Below, in pieces: positions 1 to 9,052 of a DNA stretch of 47,390 nt. The DNA lies in assembly GCA_025457615.1 (NCBI GenBank), contig JALOTZ010000028.1, positions 1 to 47,390 on the forward strand, in the 5' to 3' direction. The stretch's first letter is position 1; every line of letters begins with the position of its first letter. The DNA comes from Verrucomicrobiota bacterium. Its GTDB lineage: Bacteria > Verrucomicrobiota > Verrucomicrobiia > Limisphaerales > DSYF01. The position numbers were made by a program, and so were the translations under genes. The notes below the pieces were generated by a model. It did not search any database and was not told the origin of the DNA. It was given only the letters and a program-made list of their open reading frames with translations.

Positions 1-25
1 GGGCGCATCTCAGTTTCTTGCAGGG
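1..25 (+). repeat. Left terminal inverted repeat of the IS
   Basis: 25 bp, perfect inverted match to 1449-1473. Confidence 0.93.
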
Positions 26-42
26 TGGTGTAAGCTCCCGGC

Positions 43-1464
43 ATGAAAACGACCTGCCTTGAGTCCGTTTCCACTTCTCCGTTCCTTCCCCTCCAAGCCG
101 AACCGTTGGCGGTGCTGGCCGCGCGGGCGGCGTGCGCGCTGGATCGTTCCATTCAACAGCTGGTCCAAGCCAGCGATCAAAATCTGGGTCATCTGGAAGT
201 GCAGGCCGCGCACGACGTTCAGGAACTGCTCCGTCAGGCGGTCGAACGGGGTGCGCAAGCCAAGGCTGACGCCACCCCGCCAACCTGTCTGGTGTGCGGC
301 CACGAACTGACCCGCTGTTCCAGCGGTCACGCCCGCACCTTCGAGTCCCGCTACGGTGCGATCACCATCAAGCGCACCCGCGGCTACTGCAAACGCTGCC
401 GCAAATGGCGCACCCCTGCCGATGCCGTCCTCGGGCTGGAGGAAAGCGCCGGCTACTCCCCCGCTGTGCAGGATATGGCGGCCCTGCTGGCCAGCAAGAT
501 GCCCGTGGAAGAGGCCGGCGCCGTGCTCGAACACCTGACCGGCATCAAACTTCCGCGCGCTACCCTCGACCGCGAAGCCAAGCGCCAGGGCGAGCGTGCG
601 CAGGCCCTGCGCACGCAACTGGACCAGCAAGCCGCCACAGAGAAACGCCAGTTGGAACTCTCCCTCGAACCCTATCAAATGATCCTCCAACTCGACGCGT
701 GGAACATCCGCGAACGCGACGGCTGGGGTCAAAGCGCCCGCCAGCGGCGCGCGGGCCAGGAACCCGAACGCTGGCACTGGGTTTATACCGGCACCTGTTT
801 CCGGCTGGATCAACGCGGGCGCACTGCCGGGGGCCGCCCCATCATCAGCGAACGTGGCTTTGTTGCCACGCGTTGCGGACTGGATGCCTTGCGCGAACAG
901 ATGCATGCCGAAGCGCTGCGGCGCGGGCTGGGCCAGGCGGCTGGGGCGCTGGTCGTTGGTGACGGGGCCGTGTGGCTGTGGCGGCTGGCCGACGACCGCT
1001 GGCCGCAGGCGCGACAGCGGCTGGACTTCTACCACGCCGTGCAGCATCTGGCGGCGGTGGGCCGGGCGCTCTTCGCCGAGGACAAAGTGAAACTCACGGC
1101 CTGGCTCAAGCCCCTGGTGCGGCAACTCAAGAACGAGTCGTCCGTCAAAGTGATTGGGCAACTGGAAGAGGCCCTGGCCGCGCTGCCCGGCGGAACCCGG
1201 GCCACGGCGATCACCAAGGAAGTCGAATACTTCCGTGAACATCAGGGGCGGATGGATTATCGGGCGGGCCGCCGGGCGGGCGAACCCATCGGGAGTGGCC
1301 CGGTGGAAGCGACCTGTCGCCAGTATCAATGCCGGTTCAAACGCCCGGGCCAGTTCTGGAGTCGGACTGGAGATGAATCCCTGCTCTGTCTGGAAACCTT
1401 CTGGCGCAACGGTCGCTGGTCACTGCTCTTCCCTCACTCCGCCTTTAACCCTGCAAGAAACTGA
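43..1464 (+). CDS. DDE transposase of the IS (ISKra4/ISLre2-like)
   Basis: A 473-residue transposase. Its N-terminal half carries a zinc-finger-like pair, CLVCGH (about residue 86) and CKRCRKW (about 115), probably for end binding. The catalytic half shows the acidic motifs of this DDE group: QLDAWN (about 223), VVGDGAVWLW (about 303) followed by LDFYHAVQHL, and GSGPVEATCRQ near residue 417, whose Glu would be the last catalytic acid. Length and motif order match full-length members, with no frameshift or internal stop. The ATG at 43 follows the left inverted repeat by 17 bases, and the stop is inside the right repeat. Assignment to ISKra4 rather than ISLre2/UPF0236 is from memory of motifs and is less certain than the call of transposase itself. 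Confidence 0.9.
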   Translation: MKTTCLESVSTSPFLPLQAEPLAVLAARAACALDRSIQQLVQASDQNLGHLEVQAAHDVQELLRQAVERGAQAKADATPPTCLVCGHELTRCSSGHARTFESRYGAITIKRTRGYCKRCRKWRTPADAVLGLEESAGYSPAVQDMAALLASKMPVEEAGAVLEHLTGIKLPRATLDREAKRQGERAQALRTQLDQQAATEKRQLELSLEPYQMILQLDAWNIRERDGWGQSARQRRAGQEPERWHWVYTGTCFRLDQRGRTAGGRPIISERGFVATRCGLDALREQMHAEALRRGLGQAAGALVVGDGAVWLWRLADDRWPQARQRLDFYHAVQHLAAVGRALFAEDKVKLTAWLKPLVRQLKNESSVKVIGQLEEALAALPGGTRATAITKEVEYFREHQGRMDYRAGRRAGEPIGSGPVEATCRQYQCRFKRPGQFWSRTGDESLLCLETFWRNGRWSLLFPHSAFNPARN

Positions 1465-1473
1465 GATGCGCCC
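1449..1473 (+). repeat. Right terminal inverted repeat of the IS
   Basis: 25 bp, perfect reverse complement of bases 1-25; it overlaps the transposase stop codon at 1462-1464. Confidence 0.93.
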
Positions 1474-1530
1474 GCGAACATCCACGGTTTCTCGTGGGTC
1501 CTGCCTTGGTGGCCGTGGCCGTGCTTGTGA

Positions 1531-1920
1531 AAGCACGGCAGACCGCCCCGAATGGATGCAATCCTGTGGGGTCTGCGGCTGGGGCCCTATCTGGAACTGC
1601 CCTTGAGCGAGCGGTTCCGGGTGCTCATCAACGGCGGCCTCGCCTTGGGCTGGCTCGACGCCGAGGTGACCTGGAACGAAGTCACCCCCCCGGGGGGAGG
1701 CTCGATGGCGGCATCCGGCGGGGGCGATGACCTGGCATTCCTGGTGGGCGCTTACGCCGGGGCTAGTGTGGCCTGGGATCTTAGTGAACGCTGGAGCGTG
1801 ATCGGCGGAGCGCAGTTCCAATACCTCGGCAGCTACGAGCAGTCCTTCGATTGGCGCAGTGTCGAGCTGGACTTCGGCCAGGCCATCTTCGCCACCCTCG
1901 GTCTCCAGTATTCTTTCTGA
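1531..1920 (+). pseudogene. 3' remnant of an outer-membrane beta-barrel protein gene
   Basis: About 130 codons stay open up to the stop at 1918-1920, with the first ATG at 1552. The translation alternates hydrophobic and polar residues in strand-like blocks (LGPYLELPLSERFRVLINGG, then FLVGAYAGASVAWDL, then WSVIGGAQFQYLG) and ends in Gln-Tyr-Ser-Phe; a terminal Phe is the usual signal for BAM insertion of beta-barrels. It lacks a signal peptide and the N-terminal strands, and the upstream frame is closed by TGA at 1528-1530, 55 bases after the IS end. I infer that the parent gene was broken by the IS or by a linked deletion. It could alternatively be a very short intact barrel fragment, but nothing supports its own start. 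Confidence 0.65.
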
Positions 1921-2065
1921 CAGCCGTCTCGGACCGGGGCCGCGAGTCGCAGCGACCTGCCAAGGGCACTTGCAAATCCACGGTCCGGGAGTGATGCTCC
2001 CGTCGGGCAGCCCGGCTGCAAGTCGGGCAGCGCGGCCGGCCCTGGGTGGCAATGAATGTGACGAC

Positions 2066-2800
2066 ATGAAAGCGCCTCGATCGGAGCACGAAGCCGCAAG
2101 GCTCCAAGCCCTGCGGCGGTACCACATCCTCGACACCGCGCCGGAGCGGGCGTTCAACGACATCATCGAGCTGGCTTCGTTCATCTGTCACACCCCCATC
2201 GCCTTCATGTCCCTCGTCGCGGAGGATCGCCAGTGGTTCAAGGCGGCGAAGGGCATCGAGATGACCGAGACGCCGCGCGACGATGCCTTCTGCGCCCACA
2301 CGATCCTGGAGTCGGGGGTGTTCATTGTGGAGGACGCCAGGAAGGACCACCGCTTCGCCAACAACCCGCTGGTTGAGGGCCACCCCGGGTTCCGCTTCTA
2401 CGCGGGGGCGCCGCTGGTGACGCGGGAGGGGCATGCCCTGGGTTCGCTCTGCGCTGTGGACCTCAAACCGCACCACCTGGACCAAGCCCAGATCCGTGCG
2501 CTGGAAGCCCTGGCCCGAACGGTGGTCAGCGAGCTTGAACTGCGCCGGGTTTCCCTCGAACTCCAGGAAGCGGCGGCCAAGATCAAGACCTTGCATGGAT
2601 TGCTGCCCATCTGCAGCTACTGCAAGGGCGTGCGGGACGACGCGGGCTATTGGCAGAGTGTCGAGGCGTACGTTGAAAGGCATAGCGACGCCCATTTCAC
2701 GCACGGGATTTGCCCGAAATGTTTCGAGAAGCATTACCCGGAGCTGGCTCGCCAGAAACAGGCCGCCGGCGCACGGGCCTCCACCCCCCCGGAACGCTGA
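2066..2800 (+). CDS. GAF-domain protein with C-terminal C4 zinc module
   Basis: 244 residues from the ATG at 2066. Residues about 8-165 form a GAF domain, opening with the common ARLQALRRYHILDTAPE stretch and containing FCAHTILE and FYAGAPLVT, as in GAF domains attached to phytochrome-like kinases and diguanylate cyclases. A short coiled segment (VVSELELRRVSLELQE) follows. The C-terminal module is LPICSYCKGVRDDAGYW plus HGICPKCFEKHYPEL: two CxxC pairs, probably a zinc ribbon, often found at the end of PAS/GAF signalling proteins. There is no kinase or cyclase domain, so it probably senses a ligand or redox state and acts by protein contact. The frame is open further upstream to 1859, but that part does not look like protein and has no family support. 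Confidence 0.8.
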   Translation: MKAPRSEHEAARLQALRRYHILDTAPERAFNDIIELASFICHTPIAFMSLVAEDRQWFKAAKGIEMTETPRDDAFCAHTILESGVFIVEDARKDHRFANNPLVEGHPGFRFYAGAPLVTREGHALGSLCAVDLKPHHLDQAQIRALEALARTVVSELELRRVSLELQEAAAKIKTLHGLLPICSYCKGVRDDAGYWQSVEAYVERHSDAHFTHGICPKCFEKHYPELARQKQAAGARASTPPER

Positions 2801-2824
2801 CCTGTCCACGCGGACAACGCCGGT

Positions 2825-5005
2825 TCAATAGTAGATCTGCGGTGCCCGTCGGGCCGGAACGGGCGTCGGCTTGAGCTCGCCGGCGGCGATGGGATAGATG
2901 CGCTCGTGCGCAGACCGGGCGCCTTCCATCAGCTCGGGGTAGGGGCGGTAGCTGATGTCCATGAACCCGATGTTGTAATTCTCACCATCGAACCGGCCGT
3001 GGATGGGCTGGTCCATCCATTGGAAGTAGTGCAGCCCCACCACCTCGGGCCGGGCGAACCCGTGTTCGACATAATACGCATAGGCCCGAGCCCGATCCGT
3101 TTGCGACGCCACTCCTTGAATGCCGGTGGCGGGCAGGCCGCGGTCGGTTGCCCCAAAGTGAAACTCCCCGATGATGACCGGCTTGCCCGAGCGCCGGGTG
3201 ATCTCGCCTGTGTCCGGTGGCGCAGGGAAGTTGTAGCCGTTGATGGAAAACACATCGAAGCGTTCCCCCGCGCGATACAGGAGGTCTGAACTAACCCAGG
3301 CATAGCGCATGCCCAGGTTGAGATGGTTTGGATCCACCGCTTCCACCGCATCGCACACGATGTCGATATACCGCTTCACCATCAACCCCGAGAAATCCCA
3401 GAAATCCCGGTCGGCAACCTCGGAAGGAACATCCCTGAAACTGCCTTCCCGGAGGTCCGCAAAGGCCCCCAACTCGATCGCCCACGCCTGGTTGAAGCGG
3501 TGGAGGTCGTCCTGATAGCGTTCCCGGATCCACTCGATGAAGCGTGTGCGCGTGAACGAAGGTTGTTTCGTGGCAAACATCTCAAACGCCAGGTTGTTCC
3601 GGCCAAAAGCCCAGTGCGGTTCGTTGGAGAGAAAGTAGCCGATCAGATAAGGATCCTCGCGATACTCCTCCAGTTGTCGGGCAAATCGTTTGGCCGAGGC
3701 TTCGTACTCCGCCGAAAACACATCCGGGAAGTCCCGGTAGAGCAGAGTCTGTGTCTGCGGAAACCCGCGCATCGGCAGCAGGTAAGGCCGCTTGGCCCCG
3801 CGCGCGAATTCGATGTCCGACCAGTTCGCCACCGTGTTGAATCCAGCCTTGACCAGCAACCCGGTCGTGAGCTTTTCCCAGTGCCCTCGCCAGTCGGCGC
3901 CGTAAACCCGGATCAAGTTGGCCCTCAGAAAATCCACGCCCCGCGGCGAGACCGCGTCGGCGAACCGGCCCTGGACCTCGGGCAGCCATGCAAACAGGTC
4001 CTCCTGCCCCTGGGTGGGGCCGCTGATGTCGGGTTGGACGCCGGTGACCCCCGCGCTGAGAAACGCGCAGCCCTCTGGATCCACCAGCCACCAGCGCGAA
4101 CCGTCGTGCGCGGTGCGGAAGTAACCCGTGGCCTTGAACCGGCGGTCCGTCCAGCCGCCGTATGGGCTCCAGTTCGTGGGATAGCAGGCGGTTGCGATCC
4201 CGCTCTCCAACTCTTGCAGTTGCGCGCGCAGGTGTTCCTCATCCCGGATTTTTCCCGGCCAATCCTTCCGCGCCCACTGCCCAAACTCGTCCACAGAGTG
4301 GAAGGGTTCCGCCGGCAACGGAGCCGGCAGCTCGCGCGTGAGAAACACCCGACTGATGCGCAATGTGCTCCGGTAATCCGGCGCCTCCACCGGATTCAGG
4401 CGCAGGCGCACGGCGGCAACCTCCTGGCGCCGCAATCGGCTGCCCATCACCGTGCCTTTCAACTGGCGCGGGAAACGCCTCATGAAGATCTCCTGTCCTT
4501 CCAGATAGGACAGCGGAAAGATCACCTGGGTTCGCAGGCCGGGCAGCACCCCGATCTTGGGTGAAATGCGAGGCCGCTGCGATGCCGCCGGGCTGGTTGG
4601 TTCACCCTGCTGCACGATCTCAGGTTCAGCCCGGGGATCCTTTCGATGGAAATCCAGGTTCAGGATCGCGCTGGTGACGTTCGTGTGCCACACCTCGCAC
4701 ACGAGGTAATTCGCCTCTTCCCAGTTCCCCGGATCGCCATCCTTCCACAATTCGAGCGCCTCCGCCGGTTCTGACGGCGCAAACCACAGGTCGCTGCCAC
4801 AGGCAGCTTCTCCCGGAACCAGCGTGGCGTGGCCGGCCGCGCGCTGTGCGATGGTCGGAAGGTCGAATTCCTGGATTTCCCGGGCCGGATTCTCCGATGG
4901 GTTGAACAGGAGCAGGCTCGCCGCCAACGCGGTGACGGCGAGGTGCGGGAGGCTTGCGTGCTGACGGGGTTGGGCGGTCGGGATGAACTCAGTCGGCTTT
5001 CTCAT
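2825..5005 (-). CDS. Secreted GH50-like (beta-agarase-type) glycoside hydrolase
   Basis: 726 residues. The N-terminus has a hydrophobic run (LAVTALAASLLLF, residues 22-34) consistent with a signal peptide or anchor. Residues about 55-225 resemble the beta-sandwich of GH50 proteins; residues about 280-705 form a clan A TIM barrel. Likely catalytic residues are E462 in FLSNEPHWAFG (acid/base) and E614 in VIIGEFHFG (nucleophile). The C-terminal block HYFQWMDQPIHGRFDGENYN followed by IGFMDISYRPYPEL is typical of GH50 agarases. The substrate is probably an algal-type or other galactan, or a related soil polysaccharide; substrate cannot be read from sequence. It is transcribed alone, away from the sugar-acid operon that starts after an ACT-domain relic. 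Confidence 0.8.
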   Translation of the reverse strand: MRKPTEFIPTAQPRQHASLPHLAVTALAASLLLFNPSENPAREIQEFDLPTIAQRAAGHATLVPGEAACGSDLWFAPSEPAEALELWKDGDPGNWEEANYLVCEVWHTNVTSAILNLDFHRKDPRAEPEIVQQGEPTSPAASQRPRISPKIGVLPGLRTQVIFPLSYLEGQEIFMRRFPRQLKGTVMGSRLRRQEVAAVRLRLNPVEAPDYRSTLRISRVFLTRELPAPLPAEPFHSVDEFGQWARKDWPGKIRDEEHLRAQLQELESGIATACYPTNWSPYGGWTDRRFKATGYFRTAHDGSRWWLVDPEGCAFLSAGVTGVQPDISGPTQGQEDLFAWLPEVQGRFADAVSPRGVDFLRANLIRVYGADWRGHWEKLTTGLLVKAGFNTVANWSDIEFARGAKRPYLLPMRGFPQTQTLLYRDFPDVFSAEYEASAKRFARQLEEYREDPYLIGYFLSNEPHWAFGRNNLAFEMFATKQPSFTRTRFIEWIRERYQDDLHRFNQAWAIELGAFADLREGSFRDVPSEVADRDFWDFSGLMVKRYIDIVCDAVEAVDPNHLNLGMRYAWVSSDLLYRAGERFDVFSINGYNFPAPPDTGEITRRSGKPVIIGEFHFGATDRGLPATGIQGVASQTDRARAYAYYVEHGFARPEVVGLHYFQWMDQPIHGRFDGENYNIGFMDISYRPYPELMEGARSAHERIYPIAAGELKPTPVPARRAPQIYY

Positions 5006-5034
5006 TCCGTGCGGTCGGTTCGGTCATTGGCTTC

Positions 5035-5304
5035 GTGCCAGACGGCACAAGGTCTCCGAATCTCAGACGCCTGACAACCAGTTTGACTTCAAAATCTGCC
5101 TTTCCTCCGCAGGGCCTCGAGGTGATTCTGGGCCTCCTGACGCCATTGGCCACCATCACCGTGATCGGACGGGACAAGACCGGGGTCATCGCACGCGTGA
5201 CCGGTTTTCTCTTCGAGCGGGGCGCCAACCTCGAGGCGCTGGAGGAACGCCTTCACCTGGGACGCGCAGATGATGAGGCCGCCGCCCTCAAAATTGGCTT
5301 TTGA
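5035..5304 (+). pseudogene. ACT-domain fragment
   Basis: The segment TITVIGRDKTGVIARVTGFL followed by FERGANLEALEE (about residues 40-71 of this frame) is the first beta-alpha unit of an ACT regulatory domain, as in small stand-alone ACT proteins and PurU/SerB-type domains. The frame then runs into LHLGRADDEAAALKIGF and stops inside the 3' end of the convergent LarA-like gene, so the second half of the ACT fold is missing. The upstream part (MPDGTRSPNLRR and following) looks non-coding. I read it as a truncated relic; a functional mini-protein is unlikely. Confidence 0.5.
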
Positions 5305-6571
5305 GCGCCCAGAGCCCAAGGGCGGGATTGCTGATGTAGAAAATCTCCTCGCCGTCGGGCAGACGATTGTAGCCGTCCTTCAAGGTGTCTGGGGGGTAAC
5401 GCCGGGTGGTGGTCTCCAGGTCTGCGGCTTCAAAGCCCACCGCCCGGATGGCTTCCAACGTCATTCCCGGGCCGGGGCAGTAGGTGATGCGAAAGCGGCC
5501 TTCGCTCGAACCGTGAATAAGATGCGCGGCGGCGCTCAGGTTGTGGCGCAACTCGTCCTGGGCCTTGACGGCGGCGAGTGTCGCGGACGTGCCCCGGTAG
5601 CCGTACTTGCGGATGAGCCGGTCAATCTCCGGATCCTCGCCGAACTCCTTCAGGCCGGGGGCGAGGATGATGAGGTCGCCGCCGTCGGCCATCACCATGC
5701 GCGTGCGATAGACCGCCTTGTTTCCCAGCCAGGTGCTCTTGAATTCGTGCGGGTCGAGGTAAACCACCGCCTTCTTCAACGGCTCCTCGAGCAGATCAAG
5801 GTTGACCTTCTGCGACAGCCGCGCGCCCAGCGTGAAGGTCTCCATGTCGTCCCCGATGTACAGACCGCGCATGGCCATCTGGCCCGTGGCGTTGTCCTTC
5901 TGCATCGTCGTCAGCACATAGACAATGGGCAGGTCGCCCAGAAAGGTCTCCACCTCGTAATTGAACAGCTTGCGGACAGGCGTGTCGATGCGGCCCATCA
6001 TGCGTTCCATGCCGAACACGGCGCCCAGGAAGTGCGATTTGTTGATGGCATCCGCGCCGCCCGCGCCGGTGACGATGTTCTTGGTGTAGTTGGCAATGCC
6101 AACCACCTCGTGCGGGACGAGCTGGCCGATGGACAGGATCAGGTCGTAGCCGCTGAAAAGGATGTTCGCCACCTCCACGCGCACACCGTCTTCCAGGGCG
6201 CCCTCCGACCATTCCTTGAGCTTGCTGCCCGGCACATCGCCGACGTGGCGGACGCCCTGGCGCCAGTCATGCACCTTGAACCGGTCGAGCGGAATCCGGT
6301 CGCCGAACATCATGCGGAGCTGGGCTTCGGTCATCGGCGAGTGCGTGCCGAGGGTCGGCATGATGTCCACCTCGGCCCCGGGAGAGAGCATCGCATACAG
6401 CAGATCCGCGAGTTCCCCGGCGTTGGAGTTCAGCCGCGTGTGGTCCGGCGGCAGCAGCAGCACCCGGCGCAGTGGCTTGTTGATGATCTTCAACGCCTGG
6501 GACAGCGCCTCACGCTTTTCCGGCGTGGTGATGTTGTCCCGGACGCCGCCTCGTGCAAAATAGGTTGCCAT
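5288..6571 (-). CDS. LarA-like nickel-pincer racemase/epimerase (DUF2088 family)
   Basis: 427 residues, the usual length for LarA homologues. Residues that in LarA bind or work with the nickel-pincer nucleotide are in place: PDHTR (42-46), catalytic His pair H77 (GTHSPM) and H154 (LVPHEV), the Lys that carries the cofactor K164 (NYTKNIV), and the Ni-ligand His H180 (NKSHFLG). Members of this family racemise or epimerise 2-hydroxy acids, including lactate, malate and sugar acids such as gluconate. It is the last gene of the minus-strand unit kdgK - gnd - SDR - larA-like, 128 bases after the SDR. I infer a C2 epimerase acting on an aldonate (mannonate/gluconate type). The LarB, LarC and LarE cofactor-making genes are not in the window. 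No strong ribosome site precedes the ATG. Confidence 0.8.
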   Translation of the reverse strand: MATYFARGGVRDNITTPEKREALSQALKIINKPLRRVLLLPPDHTRLNSNAGELADLLYAMLSPGAEVDIMPTLGTHSPMTEAQLRMMFGDRIPLDRFKVHDWRQGVRHVGDVPGSKLKEWSEGALEDGVRVEVANILFSGYDLILSIGQLVPHEVVGIANYTKNIVTGAGGADAINKSHFLGAVFGMERMMGRIDTPVRKLFNYEVETFLGDLPIVYVLTTMQKDNATGQMAMRGLYIGDDMETFTLGARLSQKVNLDLLEEPLKKAVVYLDPHEFKSTWLGNKAVYRTRMVMADGGDLIILAPGLKEFGEDPEIDRLIRKYGYRGTSATLAAVKAQDELRHNLSAAAHLIHGSSEGRFRITYCPGPGMTLEAIRAVGFEAADLETTTRRYPPDTLKDGYNRLPDGEEIFYISNPALGLWALKSQF

Positions 6572-6699
6572 GATTTGTCTGGTCTTGAAATGGAGCTGCC
6601 GCCTTGCGGGCGGCCACGTTCACCGCAGCTCAAGGCCACGGCGTCATCCGATGGCCCGTGGCACCTGTCGCCCCCGGGGGGACGTCCTGCGACGGCGCC

Positions 6700-7557
6700 T
6701 TAGACGCCGCTGAACGCCGCAAATCCACCGTCCACCGGAACGACCACGCCGGTGACAAAGCCCGCGCCCTCGTCCGATACGAGCCACAGCAGCGTGCCGA
6801 CGAGATCACTGGCGGCCCCGAACCGGCGCATGGGCGTGTGCGCCAGGATGGTGTCGGCGCGCGGCGTCCAGGAACCATCGGGTTTGGTGAGCAGGCCGCG
6901 GTTCTGATCGGTGACAAAAAAGCCGGGCGCGATCCCGTTGACCCGCACGCCGACGCGGGAGAAGTGGACCGCGAGCCATTGCGTGAAGTTGCTCACCGCC
7001 GCCTTGGCGCCGCTGTAGGCGGGGATCTTCGTGAGCGGCCGGAACGCGTTCATCGACGAGATGTTGATGACCACACCCTTGCCTTTGGCGGCCATTTCAC
7101 GCGTGAACGCCTGCGTGGGCAGCAGGGTGCCGAGGAAGTTGAGATTGAATACGAATTCGACGCCCTTGGGGTCGAGATCGTAGAAGGTGACCAGGTCGTT
7201 GTTCGTGCGGGCCAGGTCCTCCGGGCGGAGATACTCGGCGCTGGTTGTGCCTTTGGGATGGTTGCCGCCCGCGCCGTTGATGAGGATGTCCACGGGGCCC
7301 AGCTCCCGGTTGACCTTCTCGTTGGCTGCGGCAAGGCTTTCCTTCTCGAGCACGTTGCAGGCGACCCCGAGGGCGGTGCCGCCGGCCTTGCGGATCTGCT
7401 CGGCGACGGCCTCCGCGGCCTCCAGCCTGAGGTCGGCCACGGCGATCTTCGCGCCACTGGCCGCCAGGGCGCCAGCCATGGTGCTGCATAGCACGCCGCC
7501 GCCGCCGGTGACGACGGCCACCCGGTCTTTCAGGTCGATTTTGAAGGGGAGGGACAT
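6700..7557 (-). CDS. SDR oxidoreductase, D-mannonate oxidoreductase (fructuronate reductase) type
   Basis: 285 residues with a classical short-chain dehydrogenase fold. It has a nucleotide-binding glycine motif TGGGGVLC near residue 17, NGAGGNHP near 93-100 (the GGNHP signature is typical of the Bacillus UxuB/YjmF group), catalytic Ser in ISSMNAFRP and the YxxxK pair in YSGAKAAV. The known group reaction is NAD(P)-dependent interconversion of D-fructuronate and D-mannonate. It lies 19 bases after gnd and upstream of the LarA-like gene, in one operon, preceded by an AAAGGA ribosome site. The substrate is inferred from family and context; a related keto-uronate reductase is possible. Confidence 0.78.
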   Translation of the reverse strand: MSLPFKIDLKDRVAVVTGGGGVLCSTMAGALAASGAKIAVADLRLEAAEAVAEQIRKAGGTALGVACNVLEKESLAAANEKVNRELGPVDILINGAGGNHPKGTTSAEYLRPEDLARTNNDLVTFYDLDPKGVEFVFNLNFLGTLLPTQAFTREMAAKGKGVVINISSMNAFRPLTKIPAYSGAKAAVSNFTQWLAVHFSRVGVRVNGIAPGFFVTDQNRGLLTKPDGSWTPRADTILAHTPMRRFGAASDLVGTLLWLVSDEGAGFVTGVVVPVDGGFAAFSGV

Positions 7558-7576
7558 GGTGGGTTTCCTTTCCGGA

Positions 7577-9052
7577 TCAGACCGTGTAGGTGGTCGAGGC
7601 GGTGGTGCCGCCCCGGCCGGTCCAGTTGGTGTGGAAGAATTCGCCGCGCGGTCTGTCCACGCGCTCGTAGGTATGCGCGCCGAAGTAGTCGCGCTGCGCC
7701 TGGAGCAGGTTGGCCGGCAGCACGGCGCTGCGGTACTGGTCGTAGAAGGCCAGGGCCGTGGCGAAGGCGGGGGCGGGGATGCCCTTCTTGGCGGCGGTGG
7801 CCACGATGTTGCGCCAGCCCTTCTGGCAGCGCTTGATCTCGCCGCGGAAATAATCGTCCAGCAGCAGATTCGCCAGCTTGGGATTCTTGTCGAAGGCCTC
7901 CTTGATCTTGCCCAGGAACACGCTGCGGATGATGCAGCCGCCGCGCCACATGAGGGCGATGCCGCCGTAGTTCAGGTTCCACTTGTGCTCGGCCGCCGCC
8001 GCCCGCATGAGCATGTAGCCCTGCGCGTAGCTGATGATCTTGGAGGCGTAGAGGGCGTCGCGGATGTCGTTGATGAACGCCTTCTTCTTTTCCGGGTTGG
8101 CGGCGATGCCGGTGAGTGCCGGACGCGGCCCCTTGAGCTTGCGGGCCGCCTTCACGCGTTCGTCCTTGAGCGCCGACACGCAGCGGGAATAGACCGCCTC
8201 GGCGATGAGCGTGATCGGGATGCCGAGGTCCTGCGAGCTGACCACCGTCCACTTGCCCGTGCCCTTCTGGCCGGCGGTGTCGAGGATGTTGTCCACCAGC
8301 GCCGTGCCGTCGGCGTCCTTGACGCCGAGGATGTCGCGGGTGATTTCGATCAGGTAGCTGTCGAGTTCGCCGGTGTTCCATTCCTTGAAGACCTCGTGCA
8401 TCTCGGCGGCGCTCATGCCGAGGCCGCTCTTCATGATGTTGTAGGCTTCGCAGATGAGCTGCATGTCGCCGTATTCGATGCCGTTGTGGACCATCTTGAC
8501 GTAATGGCCCGCGCCGCCTTCGCCCACCCAGTCGCAGCAGGGCGAACCGTCGGCCACCTTGGCCGAGACGGCCTGGAAAATGTCCTTCACGTGCGGCCAG
8601 GCGGCGGGCGAGCCGCCGGGCATGATGCTCGGCCCGCGCCGCGCGCCCTCCTCGCCACCGCTCACGCCGGTGCCGATGTAGAGCAGCCCCTTGCTCTCCA
8701 CATATTTCGTCCGGCGGATCGTGTCCTCAAAAAGCGAATTGCCGCCATCGATGATGATGTCCCCGGCCTCGAGCTGGGGGATGAGCTGTTCGATGAATTC
8801 GTCCACCGCCTTGCCGGCCTTGACCAGCATCATGACGCGGCGGGGGCGCTTGAGCAGGGCGACCATTTCGGCGACGGAATGGGCGCCGAGCACCTGGGTG
8901 CCCTTGGCCTCCTGGGCCAGGAACTCGTCCACCTTCTCGACGGTGCGGTTGTAGGCCACGACCTTGAAGCCGTGGTCGTTCATGTTCAGGATGAGGTTCT
9001 GGCCCATGACGGCCAGTCCGATGAGTGCGAGATCTCCCTGGGGTGTTTGCAC
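7577..9052 (-). CDS. gnd: 6-phosphogluconate dehydrogenase, decarboxylating
   Basis: 491 residues from the GTG at 9050-9052. The protein begins with QTPQGDLALIGLAVMGQN and contains the NADP-binding motif GLAVMGQNLILNMNDHGF, the substrate motifs GTGVSGGEEGAR and GHYVKMVHNGIEYGDMQLI, and ALMWRGGCIIRS. It oxidises 6-phosphogluconate to ribulose 5-phosphate and CO2 (oxidative pentose phosphate pathway). The frame is open back to 9109, but a start there would overlap the upstream kinase (stop at 9075) and gives an N-terminus (PKAVRRGFNVNS) unlike the family, so the GTG was chosen. Its placement between kdgK and a mannonate-type SDR is unusual for gnd and suggests that 6-phosphogluconate is produced by this operon. 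Confidence 0.93.
   Translation of the reverse strand: MQTPQGDLALIGLAVMGQNLILNMNDHGFKVVAYNRTVEKVDEFLAQEAKGTQVLGAHSVAEMVALLKRPRRVMMLVKAGKAVDEFIEQLIPQLEAGDIIIDGGNSLFEDTIRRTKYVESKGLLYIGTGVSGGEEGARRGPSIMPGGSPAAWPHVKDIFQAVSAKVADGSPCCDWVGEGGAGHYVKMVHNGIEYGDMQLICEAYNIMKSGLGMSAAEMHEVFKEWNTGELDSYLIEITRDILGVKDADGTALVDNILDTAGQKGTGKWTVVSSQDLGIPITLIAEAVYSRCVSALKDERVKAARKLKGPRPALTGIAANPEKKKAFINDIRDALYASKIISYAQGYMLMRAAAAEHKWNLNYGGIALMWRGGCIIRSVFLGKIKEAFDKNPKLANLLLDDYFRGEIKRCQKGWRNIVATAAKKGIPAPAFATALAFYDQYRSAVLPANLLQAQRDYFGAHTYERVDRPRGEFFHTNWTGRGGTTASTTYTV

Larger units (their letters stand above)
1..1473 (+). mobile_element. Complete insertion sequence, ISKra4/ISLre2-like, 1473 bp
   Basis: The first 25 bases (starting GGGCGCATCTCAG) and bases 1449-1473 (ending GAGATGCGCCC) are perfect reverse complements, and a single transposase gene fills the space between them. 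The transposase stop codon lies inside the right inverted repeat, a compact layout common in small IS elements. The element starts exactly at the window edge, so the left target-site duplication cannot be seen; the bases just after the right end begin GCGAAC. The family name is inferred from transposase motifs. The element looks intact and potentially active. Confidence 0.9.

Noticed and set aside
10-1329. A 439-codon minus-strand frame over the IS
   Set aside because: Antisense of the transposase, with no start context or motif.
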